Shown: piece by piece, positions 58,605-64,000 of the stretch | Position numbering within the stretch: the stretch's first letter is position 1 | Layout: each line of letters begins with the position of its first letter | Source of the DNA: Veillonella sp. 3310 | Lineage (GTDB): Bacteria; Bacillota; Negativicutes; Veillonellales; Veillonellaceae | NCBI RefSeq assembly: GCF_003999875.1 | Contig: NZ_RQVJ01000001.1 | Span: 682,001 to 746,000, forward strand | Direction: 5' to 3' | Length of the DNA: 64,000 bases | The notes under the pieces: generated by a model | What the model saw: only the letters and a program-made list of their open reading frames with translations | The model's database searches: none | What the model was told of the DNA's origin: nothing | Program-made: the position numbers and the translations under genes

Positions 58605-58664
58605 AGCATAGTTTGTAACTATCTGTACCCAACATTTCATGACATTAGGTGAGAAGCGGATGGC
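58605..58664 (-). promoter_or_regulatory. infC leader with antiterminator segment
   Basis: GCCATCCG (58664-58657 on the minus strand) is identical to the 3' arm of the leader terminator. It can pair with the 5' arm CGGATGGC and so prevent the terminator from forming; it can itself be held in a local GAAGC/GCTTC hairpin. This is a classic three-segment attenuator layout. Confidence 0.7.
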
Positions 58665-58686
58665 TTCTACTTGTTAATACTCAATT

Positions 58687-58715
58687 AGTATACGCTATTA
58701 AGCCTTATTTGTCAA
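58687..58715 (-). promoter_or_regulatory. Promoter of infC-rpmI-rplT
   Basis: Minus strand TTGACA (58710-58715), 17-base spacer, TATACT (58687-58692). Predicted start near 58680 gives a leader of about 125 bases. Confidence 0.85.
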
Positions 58716-58816
58716 GGATTCTCCTCTTAACTTTATGTATTATTACTTTACAGTAATATACTTTGTATGAATTACTAATATGTTATAAAGTAAAAACACT
58801 AGTATACAACTCTGAT

Positions 58817-58846
58817 AAAAAGGCCCTCCCTAGGGAGAGCCTTTTT
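58817..58846 (-). terminator. Terminator of the pyruvate:ferredoxin oxidoreductase gene
   Basis: Stem AAAAAGGC-CTCCC/GGGAG-GCCTTTTT with a 2-base apical gap and T-run, 20 bases after the stop. Confidence 0.88.
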
Positions 58847-58865
58847 GTATTACTTTAGCTACTGA

Positions 58866-61800
58866 TTAGCCTTGCAATTCTTCTTCAAAACCTTTTTGTA
58901 GGCGAACATAGGATTGACGGCGTTCTTTAGCTAATTGTTTGTTAATTTCTAACAATTCTTTGCTCATTGCAGGAACTGCTTTGCCCAAAGATGTATAACG
59001 AACTTCTTTTCCTAAGAAGGAATCAAATAATTCATAATCAGGTTCTTTGGAGTCAAGGCTGAATGGATTTTTGCCTTGTGCTTTTAATGCTGGGTTGTAA
59101 CGGTATAGATCCCAGTAACCAGATGCAACAGCTTGTTTAGTTTCAGCTTGTGCATTACCCATACCACCTTTGATACCATGGTTGATACATGGAGCATAAG
59201 CGATGATTAGGGATGGACCTGGATATGCTTCAGCTTCTGCCAATGCTTTCATCAATTGGTTCATGTCAGCACCCATACCAACTTGAGCCACATAGATGTT
59301 GCCATATGTCATAGCGATCATGCCAAGGTCTTTTTTGTTTGTACGTTTACCTTGCGCAGCGAATTGAGCAACCGCACCTACACGAGTAGATTTAGATGCT
59401 TGACCGCCAGTGTTGGAGTATACTTCTGTATCGAATACGAATACGTTAACGTCTTCGCCGGAAGCCAATACATGGTCAAGACCACCGAAACCGATATCGT
59501 ATGCCCAACCGTCACCACCGAAGATCCATTGGGAACGTTTAACAAGGTATTGTTTTTTAGCCAACACTTCTTTTACAGCTTCTGTTTGTTCTACTTTGGA
59601 AAGAGCGTCGATTACTGCTTTAGCGCGGTCACGAGTACCTTCGCCTTGAAGACGTTTTTCTAACCACAAGTCAAGAACTTGTTTAGTTGTTTCATCAGCA
59701 GTTTCAGCGATGGAAGCTACAGTTTCAGCTAATTGTGTACGGATTTTTTCAGTACCGATGAACATACCATAACCGAACTCAGCGTTGTCCTCGAATAAGG
59801 AGTTAGCCCATGCAGGACCTTGGCCTTGTTGGTTTTTAGTGTATGGAGATGCTGGCATAGATGCACCCCAGATGGAGGAACAACCTGTTGCATTGGCGAT
59901 CATCATACGGTCACCGAACAATTGAGTAATCAATTTAGCATATGGAGTTTCACCACAACCTGCGCAAGCGCCGGAGAACTCAAGCAATGGAGTTTTGAAT
60001 TGGGAACCTTTTACAGTTTCTTGTTTCATTGGGTGAGATTTAGTTGGCAATGCTACACCATAATCCCAAGCTGGAGCAAATTCTAATTCGCCATCGATAG
60101 GACGCATTTCGATTGCTTTTCCTTTAGGAGCTGGACAGATGTTTACGCAGTTACCGCAACCTAAGCAGTCTAATGGAGATACTGCAATACGGAATTGCAA
60201 TTCGCCTTTAGTCATCATTTCTGGAATTGTTTCAAAGTTTTCTGGACCTGCTGCTGCTTCTTCTGCTGTCGCTAATACAGGACGGATAGTCGCATGCGGA
60301 CATACGAAGGAACATTGGTTACATTGGATACAGTTTTCTTTGATCCAGTGAGGAACAAATAAAGCGGCACCACGTTTTTCGAATGCAGCTGTACCAGAAG
60401 GTAATGTACCATCTTCATAGCCTGTGAAAGCAGATACTGGTAAATCGTAACCAGCTTGTGCATTAACAGGTTTAGCAATGTTAGCCACATAGCTTGGGCA
60501 AGTTGTGCAAGAAGATTTTTCAAAAGTATCTTCAGAATCTTTTGCATCTTTCCATGCTGCTGGAACGTCTACTTTTACAAGAGCACCAACACCTTGGTCA
60601 ACAGCTTGGTTGTTCATTGCAACAACGTCTGCACCTTTTTTACCATATGTTTTTTCGATAGAGTCTTTTAAGTACTCTACTGCTTTATCGATAGGAATAA
60701 TTGTATCTTCAGTCAATTTGAAGAATGCAGCTTGTGTAACCATGTTGATACGGCCACCCAAACCAATTTCAGCTGCAATTTTCGCTGCATTGATGATGTA
60801 GAAGTTCAATTCTTTTTCAGCAATTGTACGGCGAAGTTTTGCTGGTAATTTTTCTGCCAATTCTTCTGGACCCCAAGTACAGTTCAATAAGAATGTACCG
60901 CCATGTTTGATACCACGAAGAAGATCATATTCATGTACATAAGATTGACGATGACAAGCAATGAATTCTGGTTCAGTTACCAAGTATGGTTTGTTGATTG
61001 GGTTTTTACCAAAACGTAAGTGAGACATTGTCACACCACCAGATTTTTTGGAGTCATAGTCGAAGTATGCTTGTGCATACATATCTGTATGGTCACCGAT
61101 GATTTTGATAGCAGATTTGTTAGCACCTACAGTTCCGTCAGAACCGAAGCCCCAGAATTTACATCCAGTTAAACCTTCAGTTTTCACGGATACACCTTCA
61201 GCACGGTTCAAGGACAAGTTAGTTACATCGTCATTGATACCCAATGTGAAGAAACGTTTGCCAGCTTCTGCTAACATGTTATCGAATACTGCTACAAGGT
61301 CAGCTGGGATTACGTCTTTAGAAGAAAGACCATAACGACCGCCGAATACTTTAGCATTGATATTGTGTTGAACAAGTGCTGCTTGAACATCTAAGAATAA
61401 AGGTTCAGCTAAAGCACCTGGTTCTTTTGTACGGTCTAATACTGCAACGCGTTCTACAGTTTTAGGAAGAGCCGCTACAAAACGATCTGTCGCAAATGGA
61501 CGGAATAAGTGTACTTGTACGAAACCAACTTTACGGCCTTGTGCATTTAAGTAATCTACAGTTTCAGTAGCTACTTGTGCAGAAGAACCCATTGTTACGA
61601 TTACGTCAGTTGCATCAGCTGCACCATAGTAATTGAACAATTGGTAATCACGACCAGTGATTTTGTTGATTTCATGCATGTAATGTTCTACTACATCAGG
61701 AACTTGTAAATAGAATGGGTTAGAAGCTTCACGATGTTGGAAGTAGATATCAGGGTTTTCAGCAGTACCGCGAGTTACAGGAGCATCTGGATTCAACGCA

Positions 61801-62414
61801 CGTTGACGGAATGCTTCTAGAGCGTCTTGGTCTACTAAAGGTTTTAATTCATCATATTCTAATACTTCGATTTTTTGGATTTCGTGAGAAGTACGGAAAC
61901 CGTCGAAGAAGTTGATGAAAGGAACGCGAGTTTTTAACGCTGTTAAATGCGCAACTGGAGCAAGATCCATAACTTCTTGTACAGAGGATTCTGCTAACAT
62001 AGCACAACCAGCAGCACGAGCTGCCATAACGTCTTGATGGTCACCAAAGATAGACAATGCTTGCGCTGCGATAGCACGAGCTGCTACGTGGAATACACCT
62101 GGAAGTAACTCACCAGACACTTTGTACAAGTTAGGTAACATCAATAATAGACCTTGAGAAGATGTGAAAGTAGTTGTCAATGCGCCCGCTTGTAAAGAAC
62201 CGTGAACTGCTGCTGCAGCGCCGGCTTCGGATTGCATTTCAACAACCTGTACAGTGTGACCGAACAAGTTTTTACGACCTTGTCCTGCCCATTCATCCAC
62301 ATGTTCTGGCATTGGAGAAGATGGAGTGATTGGATAAATCGCTGCCACTTCAGAAAAACCATACGCTACGTGAGCTGCAGCTTGGTTGCCGTCCATAGTT
62401 TTCATTTTACGCAT
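58866..62414 (-). CDS. nifJ: Pyruvate:ferredoxin (flavodoxin) oxidoreductase, single-chain
   Basis: 1182 residues. Domains in order: pyrimidine-binding PorA-like domain (YPITPSSPMPEHVDEWAGQG near residue 31), PorC-like domain around 420-620 (GFGSDGTVGANKSAIKII), two 4Fe-4S ferredoxin motifs (CIQCNQCSFVCPH near 690 and CLGCGNCVNICP near 745), and the TPP-binding PorB domain with CAGCGETPYAKL near 815 and GDGWAYDIGFGGLDH near 960. It cleaves pyruvate to acetyl-CoA, CO2 and reduced ferredoxin, the main pyruvate exit in these anaerobes. AAGGAGG lies upstream of the ATG. A LysR gene is divergent. Confidence 0.97.
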   Translation of the reverse strand: MRKMKTMDGNQAAAHVAYGFSEVAAIYPITPSSPMPEHVDEWAGQGRKNLFGHTVQVVEMQSEAGAAAAVHGSLQAGALTTTFTSSQGLLLMLPNLYKVSGELLPGVFHVAARAIAAQALSIFGDHQDVMAARAAGCAMLAESSVQEVMDLAPVAHLTALKTRVPFINFFDGFRTSHEIQKIEVLEYDELKPLVDQDALEAFRQRALNPDAPVTRGTAENPDIYFQHREASNPFYLQVPDVVEHYMHEINKITGRDYQLFNYYGAADATDVIVTMGSSAQVATETVDYLNAQGRKVGFVQVHLFRPFATDRFVAALPKTVERVAVLDRTKEPGALAEPLFLDVQAALVQHNINAKVFGGRYGLSSKDVIPADLVAVFDNMLAEAGKRFFTLGINDDVTNLSLNRAEGVSVKTEGLTGCKFWGFGSDGTVGANKSAIKIIGDHTDMYAQAYFDYDSKKSGGVTMSHLRFGKNPINKPYLVTEPEFIACHRQSYVHEYDLLRGIKHGGTFLLNCTWGPEELAEKLPAKLRRTIAEKELNFYIINAAKIAAEIGLGGRINMVTQAAFFKLTEDTIIPIDKAVEYLKDSIEKTYGKKGADVVAMNNQAVDQGVGALVKVDVPAAWKDAKDSEDTFEKSSCTTCPSYVANIAKPVNAQAGYDLPVSAFTGYEDGTLPSGTAAFEKRGAALFVPHWIKENCIQCNQCSFVCPHATIRPVLATAEEAAAGPENFETIPEMMTKGELQFRIAVSPLDCLGCGNCVNICPAPKGKAIEMRPIDGELEFAPAWDYGVALPTKSHPMKQETVKGSQFKTPLLEFSGACAGCGETPYAKLITQLFGDRMMIANATGCSSIWGASMPASPYTKNQQGQGPAWANSLFEDNAEFGYGMFIGTEKIRTQLAETVASIAETADETTKQVLDLWLEKRLQGEGTRDRAKAVIDALSKVEQTEAVKEVLAKKQYLVKRSQWIFGGDGWAYDIGFGGLDHVLASGEDVNVFVFDTEVYSNTGGQASKSTRVGAVAQFAAQGKRTNKKDLGMIAMTYGNIYVAQVGMGADMNQLMKALAEAEAYPGPSLIIAYAPCINHGIKGGMGNAQAETKQAVASGYWDLYRYNPALKAQGKNPFSLDSKEPDYELFDSFLGKEVRYTSLGKAVPAMSKELLEINKQLAKERRQSYVRLQKGFEEELQG

Positions 62415-62838
62415 GTTAAAATAGCCTCCTTAAAGCAAATAAAAATTAACACTTGTAGTTACATACAAAATAGGGGATGTATATAGACTCATATCCAAGC
62501 ACTCGCCGGATAAGTCTTCCCCTCTTGAGTATCAAATTGTTTTTTGAAATATGAATCATTTATTTCTAAAAAGATTGCATATGTTGCAAAAATGTAATAA
62601 TATATAAGTTATATAGTACCTCTTTGCAAATTCGTGAAGTAGCTAATCTACTTCGTGAACAAATTGATATAGCCTTATGGTTTCATTATACATTGAGAAC
62701 GATAACTTCGCAATACCATATGGACTATCATGCATTGCTAATTATGCGATTATCAATTTACATTTATACATGCATTGTTGCTCAAATAGCATACTAAAAA
62801 AGAGGACTTTTGTTATTACCATATTTAAGAGGTGCATT
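62415..62838. promoter_or_regulatory. Divergent control region between nifJ and the LysR gene
   Basis: 424 bases. Holds an inverted repeat TTGCATATGTTGCAA (62575-62589) containing the T-N11-A pattern of LysR sites, and, nearer nifJ, a hairpin with nested stems (62473-62522: GGGGA/TCCCC, GACT/AGTC, ATCC/GGAT). Promoter hexamers could not be placed with confidence. Confidence 0.5.
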
Positions 62839-63771
62839 ATGGACTTTCATCACTTAAAATACTTCGTAGAAGTGGCGGATCAAAAAAGTTTCAGCAAGGC
62901 CGCAAGAAATCTTCACATTTCACAATCTGCTATCAGCCGTACTATAAAAGCTCTTGAAGATGAGCTAGGTGTTGTGTTATTCATTCGTAATGCAAAATCC
63001 GTTGAAATGACTGACGGTGGCACCATCTTTTTAACGCATGCTAAACGGGTTGTATTCATGTTTGAGCATTTAAAAATCGATTTCGAAAACGAATTCCGCC
63101 TAGAACAAGGCTCTGTATTAATTGGATTACCGCCAGTGACAGATGCCCCTATCTTTGCGCAATTATTAGGAGAGTTCAAACAAACCTACCCTCAAATCGA
63201 ATTAGAATTATATGAACATGGTTCTAAAAAAATAGAAATCTCTGTCCAAGAAGGTCTTATCGACGTGGGGATTATTTGTACTAAACCTAATGCGAAAGAA
63301 TTCGATTCCTTCTACTTAACAAGTGACCCTCTAAGTGTTATCTTGCCGAAAGACAATCCATTAGCAGAAGAAGACTCTATCTCTCTTGATCAATTGGCCG
63401 ACCAATCTTTCGTATTGCACAAAGATGACTTTAACTTACATGATGAAATCGTAAAATCTTGTAAATCTGTTGGCTTCCAACCGCATATCGTGTTTGAAAC
63501 TAGCCAGCGCGATTTAATGTTGCAAACTGTAGCTGCTCACTTAGCAATCGCACTATTACCTAGCCGTCTATGCCCTACAGAAGATGAAAATACAAAAGTA
63601 GGATCTAGCGTGGTAGTACGTCCTTTAGTAAACCCTGAAATTATGCATACTTTACACGTGATTTGGAAAAAAGGACATTACCTATCTCATGCTTCCCGCC
63701 TATGGTTAGACTTTGTGATGGCGCGCTTGCCTTTGATCCCTGGCGACACCCATGATGAAACAGCTGAGTAA
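62839..63771 (+). CDS. LysR family transcriptional regulator
   Basis: 310 residues from the ATG at 62839 (AGAGGTG upstream); the open frame extends further up but without a site. N-terminal helix-turn-helix (FSKAARNLHISQSAISRTIK) at residues 17-36, then a periplasmic-binding-protein-like effector domain from about 90. Divergent from nifJ, so that gene is a natural first candidate target. The effector is unknown. Confidence 0.9.
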   Translation: MDFHHLKYFVEVADQKSFSKAARNLHISQSAISRTIKALEDELGVVLFIRNAKSVEMTDGGTIFLTHAKRVVFMFEHLKIDFENEFRLEQGSVLIGLPPVTDAPIFAQLLGEFKQTYPQIELELYEHGSKKIEISVQEGLIDVGIICTKPNAKEFDSFYLTSDPLSVILPKDNPLAEEDSISLDQLADQSFVLHKDDFNLHDEIVKSCKSVGFQPHIVFETSQRDLMLQTVAAHLAIALLPSRLCPTEDENTKVGSSVVVRPLVNPEIMHTLHVIWKKGHYLSHASRLWLDFVMARLPLIPGDTHDETAE

Positions 63772-64000
63772 TCTACTTTTGAAAGTAGGCACTCTCCTAC
63801 GGAAGCCCCTATTCTGGATTATCCTCTACGTGCTAAGCACAACCTATTGGATGGTGTCTCAACAACTAGAAATCGATGCGCTGAAAGAACGCATTGACAC
63901 AGAGCACACCATGGAACATAGTGATACCTTTCACTATCGCTTAACTAACCTAGAAAATATCAGCAACTCTCACGGAGATCGACTGAAAGAACTAGAGCGA
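63752..64000 (+). CDS. Small membrane-anchored coiled-coil protein (partial)
   Basis: The first 83 codons; the gene leaves the window. ATG at 63752 or 63755, overlapping the end of the LysR gene. One membrane span near residues 20-35 (FWIILYVLSTTYWMVS) is followed by a charged, heptad-like segment (IDALKERIDTEH). The ribosome-binding site is weak, suggesting coupling to the LysR gene. Family not recognised. Confidence 0.6.
   Translation, partial: MMKQLSNLLLKVGTLLRKPLFWIILYVLSTTYWMVSQQLEIDALKERIDTEHTMEHSDTFHYRLTNLENISNSHGDRLKELER

Noticed and set aside
58555-58635. Longer infC frame starting at ATG 58635
   Set aside because: The extension would be translated from inside the leader, through the terminator hairpin, and has no ribosome-binding site; it is not IF-3-like sequence.

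Overview
The window reads as a stretch of chromosome from an AT-rich, strictly fermentative Firmicute. The best fit is Veillonella or a close relative in the Negativicutes. This is inferred from gene content, not from a marker gene: a single-chain pyruvate:ferredoxin oxidoreductase, biotin pyruvate carboxylase, a lower-glycolysis/gluconeogenesis operon, anaerobic cobalamin genes, the ctsR-mcsA-mcsB-clpC heat-shock operon and infC-rpmI-rplT. Most genes are on the minus strand in compact operons. I see no rRNA, phage, insertion sequence or CRISPR array. One tRNA-Leu is present.

Layout. 1-4.0 kb: the N-terminal part of a glycyl radical enzyme (minus), divergent from a plus-strand trio: a tandem BMC-domain shell-like protein, a TPR-DUF4037 protein and a DUF4125 protein. 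4.0-7.4 kb: a lipoprotein/ATPase/permease importer of the iron-cobalamin class with a structured leader, then a cysteine-rich YgbA-like protein. 7.7-15.9 kb: recQ, then thyA-dfrA-tex-lspA-rluD-pyrR-DUF554. 16.4-18.4 kb: putP, preceded by a riboswitch-like leader, and a small antitoxin-like gene. 18.5-24.4 kb: gap-pgk-tpiA-gpmI-eno. 24.7-28.9 kb: an unknown gene, tRNA-Leu, and cbiK-cobI-cbiA. 29.0-33.7 kb: the ctsR-mcsA-mcsB-clpC operon with a CtsR operator. 33.7-34.6 kb: ferritin, with a CA-rich repeat block downstream. 34.8-38.1 kb (plus): a COG0523-type P-loop protein, a P-loop/UPF0718 permease fusion and a TIGR03943-type partner, probably metal homeostasis. 38.2-38.7 kb: a RelB-like remnant and a small secreted protein. 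38.9-41.8 kb: an AT-rich dihydropyrimidinase/NCS1 transporter pair. 42.1-49.4 kb: M16C peptidase, membrane protein, M18 aminopeptidase, Mrp ATPase, aminotransferase. 49.7-54.2 kb: pyruvate carboxylase and a second pseudouridine synthase. 54.28-54.40 kb: a candidate structured small RNA. 54.5-58.7 kb: class II aldolase, a flippase-like protein, rplT/rpmI/infC with an attenuator-like leader. 58.9-64 kb: pyruvate:ferredoxin oxidoreductase, a divergent LysR regulator and a truncated membrane/coiled-coil gene.

Metabolic reading. Pyruvate carboxylase, enolase to GAPDH and class II aldolase make a gluconeogenic route from pyruvate, while pyruvate:ferredoxin oxidoreductase supplies acetyl-CoA and reduced ferredoxin. 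Cobalamin synthesis would support B12-dependent steps such as methylmalonyl-CoA mutase, which is not in this window.

Most worth following up: the glycyl-radical-enzyme/BMC/DUF4037/DUF4125 locus, the three-segment RNA switches in front of putP and infC, the structured small RNA at 54.3 kb, the P-loop-permease fusion, and the repeat block behind ferritin.
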